DNA of 29,687 nucleotides, from NCBI GenBank assembly GCA_040414495.1, contig JBEDUI010000213.1, forward strand, positions 1 through 29,687. Direction: 5' to 3'. Both the position numbers and the translations under genes were made by a program. Under the pieces are notes generated by a model. That model worked only from the letters and a program-made list of their open reading frames with translations. It did no database searches and was not told the DNA's origin. The DNA comes from DATAVB01 sp040414495 (GTDB lineage Bacteria; Actinomycetota; Actinomycetes; Mycobacteriales; QHCD01). Each line of letters begins with the position of its first letter. The first letter of the stretch is position 1. Positions 14,303 through 22,672 of this stretch are shown here, in pieces.

Positions 14303-16699
14303 CTAGCGCCGTTCGTCCAGCGCACGCAGGGCTTCGGCGAACGGGCGTTCCAACCAGGCCAGATGATCGGCCTCGCCGTGATGATGCGTGGTGAGGTGAT
14401 CGTGCCGGCGTACGGCGGTATGCCGCACATATTCGCGAGCGCCCTCGACCAGGGTACGGATATAACTCAGCCCGTCCGGGTCGGCCATCGACCATTCGTC
14501 GCGCCCCAGCGCCACGTACACCGGAGACGTATGCGCGAAAACCTGCCGGCCCCATTCGTCCAGGTGATAATCCGCGCCGAAAGCCCGGGCCGCGATCCAC
14601 GCATTCCCCTGCAAAGACAATTCCGCCGATACGGTCAGCGTTCCGCCGCCATTTCCCGGCTCGGCCGCGATGACCTCGCCATTACGTACCAGTTCCACGG
14701 ATTTCAGCGGGAAAATGGAACGTGCCGTAGCCCGCACGGTCACCGTTCCGGGCCCGGAAAGCCGTACGGTATCCCCCGGCCCCCGGCCATCCACCGAAAG
14801 CGTGAGCAGCGGACCACCGGACAGGAACGTCCGTCCTGATCGGACAGCCCGGCACCAACCTTCGTACGTCAATTCCTCATCGCCGAGCTGAGCGTAAGTA
14901 CGGTACAGACCGACCGGAACCGCGCTGGACATCTTGTCCGTACCACCGACCAACGGCAGCCGATAACCACAATTCAAATATCGGTAGTACTCCAGCAACG
15001 CATCCTCGGACTGCGCCAGCATTTCCACCGCATCGGCCCGTCCGGTCGCCACCAATACCGCCGGTTCGCCATTGGGATGCGGGAAATGCGCCGCAACGAC
15101 CGTGCCGCCCTGCGCGTGTGTGCGATCGGCCCAATCCGAGAGCGTCGCATCCAGCGCGCCGCCGAGCTCGGCTTCGTCCGGACCGTCGCTGCTCCACGGC
15201 ATCACCGGCTCGTGCAAACCCCACAAAACCATGTGGCCGAGCGAATGCTGCCGGTTTTCCTGACCTACATACGTGACGTATCCGCCGCCGTCGATGACAT
15301 TCAGTCGGCCGGTGAAATCCTCGGTATTGGTGAAAAGACTGCCCCACTGCGCCTGCAGCAAATTGACTACATTGAGGTCCTCACCCTGCTGCTCCAGCTG
15401 AGCGCCCGCAGTGGACAGGAAATGTACGTGCGAATCGCCGGACCACCAGCCTTCGCCGGCCATATCGGCCATCCGCTTGATCCGCAGCGTCAATTCCCGC
15501 TGACCGGGTTCGAGCCGTACCGTCTCTTGCAGCGGCGCGTATTCGAAACCACGCGCCACATCGACGACCACCTCGCCGCGGGGCAGCCAACCCTGGCAGG
15601 TGCCGTCGATGTACGCGTACGTCTGCTGACCCAGCCGGGTATCGCCGCCGACGTCGTAATGCCAGCTGCCCAGGTTCTGCGCGACGTGATTGTGGTGACC
15701 GTGCGGCTGGTACGGCACCCCGTCGGGCGACCGGAAATGCACCCGGCACGGCACCGTCTTGCCGGTGGCGTCGTCGACCACCCGTACGTGCACCCAGTTA
15801 CGACCCGGATCGGCCAGTTCGACCCGCACCCGCTCACCTGATGCCGTGCCGTCACGTTCGACGTCGCCCCAGCGCACCTGGCCGAGCGTCTCCTCGCCCT
15901 GCCGCACCACGACGGTGGCGGAGGGCAGTGCGGCGATCGAGGCGTACGCACCCTGGGCCCCGGCCACGCCCCAACCGGGCCGGTCATCGGCGCCGGGCAG
16001 CGGCTGCGGATACGTCGCGACGCCGCGGTCCACCTCGAGATCAAGGGGCCCGTCGCCACCCGTGGAAACCAGCCGCACCGGCCGGCCCGCGGTCCGGACG
16101 AACGGGTGCTCGGCGGCGTTGCTCAACGTCACGCCGGCCACCAGGAATGGCGGCCCGGCCGGCTCGATCGTGAGCCGCTCGACGACCTGGTCCGGGTACG
16201 GATTTTCCCAGCACCACAGGTAAAACGCCCGCGCGCGGCCGCGGCCGTGCTCGGTCAACCGCATACCAGCTTCGCTCCAGCGGCCTTCGAACCGCGGCAG
16301 ATTCCCGTCATGCGTATCCGTCACCGCCAGAAACGGTTCGCGGCCCCATTCCGGTGGCACGATCTGGATCTCGAACCGCTCCCGGATCGGGACCCGCACG
16401 ACAGAGCCGCCGGAGAGGTGGAACGCGTACCGTGCGACGGTCTGCCCGACCGCGTGCCCGGCCGGCGCCCCCGGTTCGAGCAAGCGGTGCGCGACGATCA
16501 CCCGACGTGCCGCCTGACCGATATCAACCGAAACCGGCTCGCGTGGAACGACAAAACAACGGTCGCGCCGTTCATTGATCGAAAACGGCAGACCACGTAA
16601 TGACACGCGCCCGAGCGGCACCTGCGCCGCACCGTCGCCCACAATGTCGACCCCGGCGTTGCAGGCCGAGCCCAGATCGATCGGCACATAGTTCGGCAT
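14303..16699 (-). CDS. CehA/McbA-type metallohydrolase (PHP-like), large
   Basis: 798 residues. GDSHVHF (421-427) opens a PHP-like metal-dependent domain; GQENRQHSLGHMVLWG (479-494), AAHFPHP (536-541) and GGTDKM (585-590) supply further candidate ligands. This pattern is that of the CehA/McbA family, named for carbaryl-degrading hydrolases but broad in actinobacteria. The first ~400 residues are beta-rich and resemble domains that precede the catalytic part in these long members; no signal peptide is visible. The C-terminal ~130 residues include a beta domain (LTLSVDGRGPGDTVRL). The ATG at 16699 has AAGG about 8 nt upstream. It is coupled to the methyltransferase downstream. The true substrate is unknown; C-O or C-N hydrolysis is a family-level guess. 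Confidence 0.85.
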   Translation of the reverse strand: MPNYVPIDLGSACNAGVDIVGDGAAQVPLGRVSLRGLPFSINERRDRCFVVPREPVSVDIGQAARRVIVAHRLLEPGAPAGHAVGQTVARYAFHLSGGSVVRVPIRERFEIQIVPPEWGREPFLAVTDTHDGNLPRFEGRWSEAGMRLTEHGRGRARAFYLWCWENPYPDQVVERLTIEPAGPPFLVAGVTLSNAAEHPFVRTAGRPVRLVSTGGDGPLDLEVDRGVATYPQPLPGADDRPGWGVAGAQGAYASIAALPSATVVVRQGEETLGQVRWGDVERDGTASGERVRVELADPGRNWVHVRVVDDATGKTVPCRVHFRSPDGVPYQPHGHHNHVAQNLGSWHYDVGGDTRLGQQTYAYIDGTCQGWLPRGEVVVDVARGFEYAPLQETVRLEPGQRELTLRIKRMADMAGEGWWSGDSHVHFLSTAGAQLEQQGEDLNVVNLLQAQWGSLFTNTEDFTGRLNVIDGGGYVTYVGQENRQHSLGHMVLWGLHEPVMPWSSDGPDEAELGGALDATLSDWADRTHAQGGTVVAAHFPHPNGEPAVLVATGRADAVEMLAQSEDALLEYYRYLNCGYRLPLVGGTDKMSSAVPVGLYRTYAQLGDEELTYEGWCRAVRSGRTFLSGGPLLTLSVDGRGPGDTVRLSGPGTVTVRATARSIFPLKSVELVRNGEVIAAEPGNGGGTLTVSAELSLQGNAWIAARAFGADYHLDEWGRQVFAHTSPVYVALGRDEWSMADPDGLSYIRTLVEGAREYVRHTAVRRHDHLTTHHHGEADHLAWLERPFAEALRALDERR

Positions 16700-16754
16700 T
16701 GCAACACCTTATGCCGGAATACCGGAAATTGCGCTACTTCTTTATCGGGGCCGC

Positions 16755-16769
16755 GTAAACACGTAAACA
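16755..16769. repeat. Short direct repeat GTAAACA x2 in a divergent upstream region
   Basis: GTAAACA occurs at 16755-16761 and 16763-16769, an 8-bp period. It lies between the start of the CehA-like gene (16699) and the divergent membrane-protein gene, so it could be a regulator site for either. No known consensus matches well. Confidence 0.3.
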
Positions 16770-16820
16770 GAACAGGTGAATCAACCGTCGCTTCGACTTC
16801 GCGCGCCTTATGGTCGATAC

Positions 16821-16925
16821 GTGAACATCGGACTGCCACAGACACCACCGGATCCGCGACTTGAGCGGATTTTTGCCAAACAGATACGGGAAATGGACCT
16901 GTCCGTCCCGAACGCCAAGTATTAG
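16821..16925 (+). CDS. Possible 34-residue leader or small protein
   Basis: GTG 16821 to TAG 16923-16925 encodes 34 residues with a natural-looking composition (PDPRLERIFAKQIREMDL), unlike the arginine-rich random frames around. Its stop overlaps AGGAAAG, the ribosome-binding site of the next gene (GTG 16937), so its translation could gate that gene. No ribosome-binding site precedes it, so a leaderless start would be needed. I recognise no family. Confidence 0.35.
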   Translation: MNIGLPQTPPDPRLERIFAKQIREMDLSVPNAKY

Positions 16926-16936
16926 GAAAGTCCACT

Positions 16937-19222
16937 GTGGACACTTTTTGGTCGGGCCGCCGGATCGCGGTGCTCATTGCCGCGATCGCAACGCTGGGCT
17001 GGGTGGTGCTCGGCGCGGCCGACCCGCCGCGACTGCACCTGTTCGGCGGGACACCGCTCGCCCCGCTGACTGGGTCAGCCGGCACGACGACGGCACGGGA
17101 GGTGCCGGACCGGACCGGTCGGCTGCTGATTCCGCAGGACTGGACCGTGTTCACCACCCACACCGGCGTGGCGCGCTCGCAGGTCCACTCCCCCTGGTAC
17201 CGCGGCGGCCGCGACGTCGTGGTGGCCGCCGCGACCAGCAGTGCGCAGTTGCAGCGGTCCCTAGTCGTCGAGGCGGGCGGCCGATCGTGGCCCGTACCCC
17301 AGCCGGCGATCGCGTCGGCCCAGCAGCAGATACGGCTGCACGTCACCGGATTCGACCGGTTCCGTCTGGTGGGCACGGTGTCGCGTCCCGGCCCGGCCTG
17401 GTTCCTGTTCACCGCCCCGTACCAACCGCGCGAGCAGACCTTGGCCCGGCTCGGCGACGCCGGCCGTACGGTCCTCACCGCGATCGCGATCCTTACCTTG
17501 CTGCTCGGACCGGGATTGGTGCTGCTCCGTCGTGTCTCCCTGTTGACACTCGCCCTGCCCGGGCTGCTGATTCTGTCCGCGATCGGTACGGTCATCTGGA
17601 TCGCGGCCGGTGTATCCAATGTGGACAGTCATAGCAATGTCGGCTGGCCGAATACCGCCGCCGCGGCGCTGGTCGGCGTGGTGGCCGTCGGGATCGGGGT
17701 CGGCGCGCTGATACGTCCGGTGCCGACGATTTCGCCGCCGACAGCGCGCGTGCTCGCCATTTACGCGCTCCTCGTATTCATCGTGGCCGGGCGCGGACTG
17801 TGGGCGCCCGGACCGTCCGGGGAGACCTTCGGCGGGACCGTGACGCGGACACTGGAAATCGGGCCGCGCTCCGATCCGCGGTTGCCCTACGCGGGCGCGC
17901 TGACCGCACTGGACGGGGTGAGCCCGACAAACGTGCCGCGTACGGACGGATTCGGCTTCGGCGCCGGCTGGACGCTGGGCGACCGCGGTCCGGGCGCAGC
18001 GGTGTACTCCGCGCCGATCGTCGCAGCCTCCGGCGCCGTGCAGTTGCATCACCTGCCCCAGCTGCCGTGGCAGCCAATCGACCCGCAGGGCTACTTCGCG
18101 TACCGCATCGGGATGGGCGCGGCCAACCTGCTCGTGGTGCCCGTACTGGCCGGCATCGCCGGCGCGTTCCGCGGTCGGCGCGGCATGCAGCTCGGCGCCG
18201 CATTCGCCGGGCTGACGCCGTTCGTCGTGCACGAAAGCTTCTACGTCTGGCCGAAATTCCTGACCGCGATGTGGGTGCTGCTGGCTGGGTATGCGGCCCT
18301 GCGCCGACGACCCATGCGGGCCGGACTCTGCCTGCTGGCCGGCTATCTGACCCATCCGTTGGCGCTGCTGTGGGCGCCGACCATTGGCCTGTTGTGGCTG
18401 TACGCGGCGTGGCGCCGGCGACGTAGCTACCCCGTGCTCGCCGCCCAGGCGGCCGGGCTGGTCGGCATTGTCGTGGCCGGCGCCGGCATCTGGACGCTCG
18501 CGACGCGGGTACCCGGACACCGCTCGACATTCCTCACGTACTTCCCCGAGGTCGATCTGATCCGGGTGCATACGGTGGGCGCCTGGCTACACGGCCGGGC
18601 CGAGTCGCTGGCCAACACGCTGGTCCCGGGTTGGCTGCCGACGCATTACGCGAACATCGGCGACTCCAACTCGATTTCCGGAGGTACGTCGCGCGGCCTG
18701 CACTGGCTGCTGCAATATTGGGCAACGCTGCCGTTCGGCTTCGGACTCGCCGGAATTCCTTTGCTGATTATTTCCGTGCTTTGGGTGTTACGACGCGTTC
18801 CCACGATATTCGCGCTCGTCGTGGTGCTGCCATTCTTGATCTTTACGATTTATTGGGGCGCGGCGATCACCGGCATGCTGCGTGAAGGCTTGCACCCGTG
18901 GCTGGCGACGCTGTTGATTTGTTGCGCGGTCGCGGCGGCCGGGCGCTCACGATGGTGGCGAATTGTGGCGCTGTTGAGCTGTTTGCGGGTCGGCGGCGTG
19001 GTCGCGGTGCTGATCGGCCCGCTGTTGGTTGACCACCGTTCGCTGCTCATGCAGGGATTTATCACCACCGATATCTGCGCGTTGATTCTCATGCTCGGTT
19101 CAGTGTTGGGCCTGTTTTTCTTGTGCACCGAGGCGGTCTGGCGCAGTACCGGGCCGTCGGCGGCCAGATTGCCGACATTCAGCCGATTGGCCCGGCCCAC
19201 CGCTACCGGTAACCGCGCTTGA
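16937..19222 (+). CDS. Large multi-pass membrane protein, possibly GT-C-type glycosyltransferase
   Basis: 761 residues, GTG start with AGGAAAG 6 nt upstream. One hydrophobic helix (9-28), then a ~150-residue mostly hydrophilic part (29-180, probably extracytoplasmic), then about ten further hydrophobic segments to near the end. The arrangement resembles actinobacterial polyprenyl-phosphate-dependent (GT-C) sugar transferases, and a long loop between membrane helices with DGFGFGAGW could be part of an active site. The diagnostic acidic motif of the GT-C fold is not clear, so the enzyme call is a guess; the membrane call is firm. It ends overlapping the convergent AhpD-like gene by 20 bp. A possible small ORF sits directly upstream. 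Confidence 0.75.
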   Translation: MDTFWSGRRIAVLIAAIATLGWVVLGAADPPRLHLFGGTPLAPLTGSAGTTTAREVPDRTGRLLIPQDWTVFTTHTGVARSQVHSPWYRGGRDVVVAAATSSAQLQRSLVVEAGGRSWPVPQPAIASAQQQIRLHVTGFDRFRLVGTVSRPGPAWFLFTAPYQPREQTLARLGDAGRTVLTAIAILTLLLGPGLVLLRRVSLLTLALPGLLILSAIGTVIWIAAGVSNVDSHSNVGWPNTAAAALVGVVAVGIGVGALIRPVPTISPPTARVLAIYALLVFIVAGRGLWAPGPSGETFGGTVTRTLEIGPRSDPRLPYAGALTALDGVSPTNVPRTDGFGFGAGWTLGDRGPGAAVYSAPIVAASGAVQLHHLPQLPWQPIDPQGYFAYRIGMGAANLLVVPVLAGIAGAFRGRRGMQLGAAFAGLTPFVVHESFYVWPKFLTAMWVLLAGYAALRRRPMRAGLCLLAGYLTHPLALLWAPTIGLLWLYAAWRRRRSYPVLAAQAAGLVGIVVAGAGIWTLATRVPGHRSTFLTYFPEVDLIRVHTVGAWLHGRAESLANTLVPGWLPTHYANIGDSNSISGGTSRGLHWLLQYWATLPFGFGLAGIPLLIISVLWVLRRVPTIFALVVVLPFLIFTIYWGAAITGMLREGLHPWLATLLICCAVAAAGRSRWWRIVALLSCLRVGGVVAVLIGPLLVDHRSLLMQGFITTDICALILMLGSVLGLFFLCTEAVWRSTGPSAARLPTFSRLARPTATGNRA

Positions 19223-19784
19223 GCAGATATTTCGCGCCCGCCTCGAAACCCGCCGCGTCGAGTACCTCGAAACCCAACGCGTCGGCCAGCCGGTCGGTCG
19301 TGTTGAACGCGGCACAGACCGCCAGCGCATCCTCGATCTGCTGGGCTGAGACGCCGGTGGCCAGCACGTCCTTCATGTCGTGCACGCTCACCGTTCCCTC
19401 CGCGCTCAGCCGGCCGAGCATCCGCAGCGTGGCCCGCAGCGGCTCCTCGATCGGAGCCGAGTCCACGTCGTCGAGCACGGCCGCGACCTTGGTCCCGTCC
19501 TCGTACGCGCGGCTCGCGGTCGCGGTGTGGGCGGCAATGCAGAAGGCGGTGTCGTTCACCTTGGATACGTATGCTGCCATGAGTTCCCGGTCGCCCACCG
19601 ACCAGGCCGACGGCCCGCGCATCGCCTCGTGGGTGAACACCTTCGACCGGGTGCCGTAGAAATCGGGCCGGTAGAAGACGATTCTGGCCGCGTCGGGCAC
19701 CGGATGGCCGGAGAACAGCCGGATGATTGCGAACAGCAGCTTGGTGCCGGGCCGGTAACCGCTGTTCAGGATCTCAAGTCGCAT
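19203..19784 (-). CDS. AhpD/carboxymuconolactone decarboxylase-family protein
   Basis: 193 residues. FCIAAHTATA (81-90) is the core of the AhpD-like motif CxxCxxxH; here Cys82 and His86 are kept but the first Cys is Thr79, so a dithiol peroxidase cycle is not possible without a partner cysteine. The flanking helices (SVGDRELMAAYVSKVND, IEDALAVCAAFNTTDRLADALG) fit the all-helical fold. The ATG at 19784 lies inside the 3' end of the upstream gene (19774-20109; 11-bp overlap), so the two are translationally coupled. Likely role: a peroxidase-related or AhpD-like enzyme, unproven. It also overlaps the convergent membrane-protein gene by 20 bp. Confidence 0.85.
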   Translation of the reverse strand: MRLEILNSGYRPGTKLLFAIIRLFSGHPVPDAARIVFYRPDFYGTRSKVFTHEAMRGPSAWSVGDRELMAAYVSKVNDTAFCIAAHTATASRAYEDGTKVAAVLDDVDSAPIEEPLRATLRMLGRLSAEGTVSVHDMKDVLATGVSAQQIEDALAVCAAFNTTDRLADALGFEVLDAAGFEAGAKYLLKRGYR

Positions 19785-20109
19785 CGTCCGGCCTCTCCTC
19801 GGCGACAGCTTGGGCCAGCGCCGCCCGACCCGCTTCGTACAACCGGGCCGACTGTCCCACCGCGGCGCAGATCACCAACTCGAAAAGCTGATCCTCGCTG
19901 TAGCCGGCGGCCGTAACCGCAGCGAAGTCCGCATCGGTGACCTGCGTCGGCGCCGTAGCGACCTTGCTGACCAGCGCATCCAGCGGCGCGGCGAGACCCT
20001 CGTTGCCGAACGCCCGGGCCCGCAGCGCCGGATCGGCCTGGCCGGCTCCGGTCAGCACGCCCTGCACCAGGGCCTGATGCGCGGCCCATTTCCTGTCCTC
20101 ATCCGGCAC
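19774..20109 (-). CDS. Small helical partner of the AhpD-like protein
   Basis: 111 residues, GTG start at 20109 with AGAGGAGG about 10 nt upstream. The C-terminal half, VTDADFAAVTAAGYSEDQL followed by FELVICAAVGQSARLY, resembles one helical hairpin of the AhpD fold but lacks CxxC/H residues. Such short genes commonly precede AhpD-like genes in actinobacteria. The 11-bp overlap with the following gene supports joint translation and perhaps a complex. Upstream is a 15-bp tandem repeat (20130-20159) that may control this operon and the divergent deacetylase. Confidence 0.7.
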   Translation of the reverse strand: MPDEDRKWAAHQALVQGVLTGAGQADPALRARAFGNEGLAAPLDALVSKVATAPTQVTDADFAAVTAAGYSEDQLFELVICAAVGQSARLYEAGRAALAQAVAEERPDDAT

Positions 20110-20129
20110 GACTGCACCGCCTCCTCTGG

Positions 20130-20159
20130 CTCGTTACGTACATGCTCGTTACGTACATG
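20130..20159. promoter_or_regulatory. Perfect 15-bp tandem repeat containing TACGTA, probable operator
   Basis: CTCGTTACGTACATG occurs twice head-to-tail (20130-20144, 20145-20159). Each copy has a self-complementary TACGTA, giving TACGTA-N9-TACGTA, a layout suited to a dimeric regulator of the TetR sort. It begins 20 bp upstream of the GTG at 20109 and ends 96 bp before the divergent GTG at 20256. No regulator gene adjoins it. Confidence 0.55.
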
Positions 20160-20255
20160 ACGATCAACGGACCGTCGAAAACGACACGTCTCGCGATCTC
20201 CTGGGCGTCAGCGGTAGGTTGGCATCCGGTTCATTCGCAGATGGCAGGAGTACGC

Positions 20256-21011
20256 GTGGCTGGTGAGATTCGCCTGATCGTTCAAGGTGACGATTTTGGA
20301 ATGTGCCATGCCGTCAACGTCGGCACCATGCAGGCGTTTCGCGAGGGAATCCTGACGCAGACCTCGACGATGGCCGCGTGCCCGTGGTTCACCGAGGCTG
20401 CCGCGCTGGCGCGCGAGTCCGGAATTCCGCTCGGTGTGCATCAGACCTTGACCTGCGAATGGGACTTCATGCGGTGGCGGCCGCTGACCGATGGGCCGTC
20501 GCTGGTCGGTGCGGACGGGACGTTCTTCCGTACCGTGGCTGAGGCCCGGGCATCGGTCACCCACGCCGACGCCGTACGGGAACTGTCGGCGCAGGCGGCC
20601 AAGTTCGCCGCCGAAGGGGTCACGTTCGACTATCTGGACGTCCACATGGGACAGTCCGCGCCCGAGGCGTACGCCGAGGTCTCGAAAGCGGTCGGCCAGC
20701 CGTTCATCTACGGGCCCGAGGAGTCGAAGCGGTTCGGGTCGATCGAGACGCTGAGCGACCGGGACGCGGCGGACAAGAAGCCGTGGCTGCTGGCCCATAT
20801 CGCCGGACTGACGCCGGGCGTGCACCTGCTGGTCACGCACTGCGCGGTCGGCGGACCCGAGCTGGCCGCGCTGCACGCGCCGGGCAACGAGACCTACCGC
20901 TGGGCTGAGGAATACCGGATTTCGGACCAGGAACTGGTGACCGACCCGGAGATCCGTAAGGCGATCGAGGAACGGGGCATCGAGCTGGTGTCGATGCGAA
21001 ACGCGTTCTGA
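20256..21011 (+). CDS. YdjC/ChbG-type carbohydrate deacetylase
   Basis: 251 residues. QGDDFGMCHAVNVGTMQAFREG (10-31), with the metal-binding Asp pair (12-13), is the YdjC signature; GVHQTLT (His62), YLDVHMGQSAPE (His130) and HLLVTHC (His195) follow in order. The family removes acetyl groups from sugars (ChbG deacetylates chitobiose). The GTG at 20256 is chosen because AGGAG lies 6 nt upstream; upstream in-frame ATGs (20241, 20142) are less likely because 20142 would overlap the tandem repeat. It is divergent from the AhpD-like pair. The substrate is not determined; chito-oligosaccharide is only a family precedent. Confidence 0.9.
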   Translation: MAGEIRLIVQGDDFGMCHAVNVGTMQAFREGILTQTSTMAACPWFTEAAALARESGIPLGVHQTLTCEWDFMRWRPLTDGPSLVGADGTFFRTVAEARASVTHADAVRELSAQAAKFAAEGVTFDYLDVHMGQSAPEAYAEVSKAVGQPFIYGPEESKRFGSIETLSDRDAADKKPWLLAHIAGLTPGVHLLVTHCAVGGPELAALHAPGNETYRWAEEYRISDQELVTDPEIRKAIEERGIELVSMRNAF

Positions 21012-21030
21012 ATATCAGGCGTTCGGCCGG

Positions 21031-21420
21031 TCACAGCTGCGATGCCGCGTAACCGGCCAGAACTGCGCCACCAGCCATCAACAACGGGCATATAGCGAGC
21101 TTGAAATTCCGTATGCCGACGATTTCCGCTGTCCCCTTCGGATTGACCGGGTCATAAACAATCGTGACGCGCTTGCCGGGTTTCGGTCCGGGGAACGAGT
21201 ATTTCTCGCTGATCGACTGAACGATGCGGCCATCGGCGGTGGTGAATTGGAATTCCGCCGACCGGCTGCGACTCCCTGGTCCCTGCCCGAGTACCTCGGT
21301 ACGGCCGACGATGACGCCGCCGGTCCGGACAATCCGCCGACGGGCCCGCCACCAGCCGTACAGTTCCGAGCCGCCGCCCCAGATCATGTACAGCCCGACC
21401 GCGATACCGACGAACAACAT
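21031..21420 (-). CDS. DUF3592 membrane protein
   Basis: 129 residues. A hydrophobic helix at the N-terminus (MLFVGIAVGLYMIWGG) and another at the C-terminus (LAICPLLMAGGAVLAGYAA) frame a soluble beta-rich domain containing the DUF3592 hallmarks: a strand (SAEFQFTTADGRIV) followed by PGKRVTIVYDPVNPKGTAE. The function of the family is unknown. The ATG at 21420 has GGGAGGTGA upstream. It stands alone on the minus strand between the convergent deacetylase and the LacI gene; a weak inverted repeat (21025-21058) covers its stop. Confidence 0.85.
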   Translation of the reverse strand: MLFVGIAVGLYMIWGGGSELYGWWRARRRIVRTGGVIVGRTEVLGQGPGSRSRSAEFQFTTADGRIVQSISEKYSFPGPKPGKRVTIVYDPVNPKGTAEIVGIRNFKLAICPLLMAGGAVLAGYAASQL

Positions 21421-21482
21421 CAGTCACCTCCCGCGTTCGCGGGTAGACGCTCCCCGCGACCGCGACGGTTCCCATCGAGGTG

Positions 21483-22541
21483 TTAGTTGGCCGGACCCAC
21501 CGTCTTGGTCAGGTGCAGCCGGCACGGCAACGTCTGGTGAATCGGCCCCGCATCCGGATCGCCGAGAAGCGACAGCAGAATCGACACCGCACGTCGCCCC
21601 ATCTCGCGACGCGGTAAAACCAAGGTCGAGATGGTCGGCGTCTCGCCGGGAACCAGCGAGCCACCAAGATCCAGCAGCGACAGCTGTTGCGGAATCTTGA
21701 CGTTCTGCTTGCGGGCGGCGGCGCGCACCGCCTGAGCGGTGCGCGTCGAATGCGTGATCACCGCGGTCGTCCCGGCCCGCAACACATTGTCGAGGAAATC
21801 AGGCGGTAGCTCACCATCCACCGCGCGCAGCACCGGCATCTGGGCCGCGGTGAGGCCGAAGCGACGTCTGCTCTGAAGAAACCCTGTCTGTCGGTCCAAC
21901 GCGGACTCATGATCGCCCGCCCCCCGGATCAATGCGATATTGCGATGGCCGCGCTCGACCAAAGCCGCGACCGCATCCCGTGCGCCGGCGACATAATCGG
22001 CAGCGACGAACGACACTTCAACGCCGGGAATGTCGCGACGACCGACGATGACGAACGGATATCGCTCATTCGCCAGCCGGCCGATCTCCTCAGGCTGCTC
22101 CTGCGTACCCACCAGTACGGCGCCATCGGCGAGTCGCAGCGAATTCACGCCATCGGAATAGGCCGATCGACGGCCGTTGGCCCTCTTCGCGGCGGAAAAC
22201 ATCAGGAGGTTGTATCCGGCCTCCTCCGCCTCCTCTTCGATCCCGACCAGGAACTCATGGTAGAAATTCATGCTCTTGATCGGGAAAACCGACTCGTAGC
22301 TGAAGATGCCGATAATGTGATTGCGCCCGCCGGCCAGGTTGCGGGCCGCGATGTTAGGTACGTAGCCGAGTTGTCGGACCGCCTCCTGCACCCGCCCGCG
22401 GGTTGCGTCACTGACCCGGATATTGCCGGCGGCCGTCGCATTGACCACCGCTGAGACGATGGCCGGCGATACTCCGGCGAGACTGGCGACATCGGCCTGC
22501 GTCGGCCTCCGCGACGCCCCCGTGCGGCCGCTCCCCACCAT
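21483..22541 (-). CDS. LacI-family transcriptional regulator
   Basis: 352 residues from ATG 22541, which has AAGGAG 5-6 nt upstream; an earlier in-frame start (22583) would enter the promoter of the divergent gene. PTQADVASLAGVSPAIVSAVV (13-33) is the LacI helix-turn-helix, followed by the hinge helix (GYVPNIAARNLAGG, from 59) and the periplasmic-binding-protein-like effector domain (GIFSYESVF onward; LDLGGSLVPGETPTISTLVLP near the end). The ligand is probably a sugar or related small molecule. It is divergent from the FAD oxidoreductase/solute-binding-protein pair and is its likely regulator, through the site at 22605-22616. Confidence 0.92.
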   Translation of the reverse strand: MVGSGRTGASRRPTQADVASLAGVSPAIVSAVVNATAAGNIRVSDATRGRVQEAVRQLGYVPNIAARNLAGGRNHIIGIFSYESVFPIKSMNFYHEFLVGIEEEAEEAGYNLLMFSAAKRANGRRSAYSDGVNSLRLADGAVLVGTQEQPEEIGRLANERYPFVIVGRRDIPGVEVSFVAADYVAGARDAVAALVERGHRNIALIRGAGDHESALDRQTGFLQSRRRFGLTAAQMPVLRAVDGELPPDFLDNVLRAGTTAVITHSTRTAQAVRAAARKQNVKIPQQLSLLDLGGSLVPGETPTISTLVLPRREMGRRAVSILLSLLGDPDAGPIHQTLPCRLHLTKTVGPAN

Positions 22542-22562
22542 TTGATCTCCTTGCTCGACTCT

Positions 22563-22591
22563 TGACAGGCAGCCTAGCCGCACCTAATTTG
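22563..22591 (+). promoter_or_regulatory. Consensus promoter for the FAD oxidoreductase gene
   Basis: TTGACA (22563-22568) and TAATTT (22586-22591) are separated by exactly 17 bp. This is the clearest sigma-70-type promoter in the window. Transcription should begin near 22598, about 75 bp before the ATG at 22673. Confidence 0.7.
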
Positions 22592-22604
22592 TACCGCATC
22601 AGGT

Positions 22605-22616
22605 AATGCGCTTAAT
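22605..22616. promoter_or_regulatory. Probable LacI-family operator
   Basis: TAATGCGCTTAA is an imperfect dyad with a GCGC centre, like sugar-type LacI operators (xAAxCGxTTx with CG core). It lies 7-18 bp downstream of the expected start of transcription, where a bound repressor would block the promoter at 22563-22591. A divergent LacI gene begins 64 bp away. Confidence 0.55.
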
Positions 22617-22672
22617 CACCTTGCTCGAGTCCCGATTTGGAACGCGCACAGTCGCTCTGAGGGGTCGCTCTT

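Noticed and set aside
14299..14303. Overlap (ATGA-type) between the CehA-like stop and the methyltransferase start
   Set aside because: The two are separated by 3 bases rather than overlapping; coupling is inferred from the closeness and the ribosome-binding site position only.
15077..15841. Plus-strand 254-codon frame
   Set aside because: Opposite the CehA-like gene, which has clear motifs; no ribosome-binding site or family likeness.
17261..18571. Long minus-strand open frame (436 codons)
   Set aside because: It lies fully opposite the 761-residue membrane protein, is Arg/Gln/His-rich and has no domain.
21025..21058. Terminator between the deacetylase and DUF3592 genes
   Set aside because: GGCCGGT/ACCGGCC is only 7 bp with a 20-nt loop and overlaps the DUF3592 stop; too weak to annotate.
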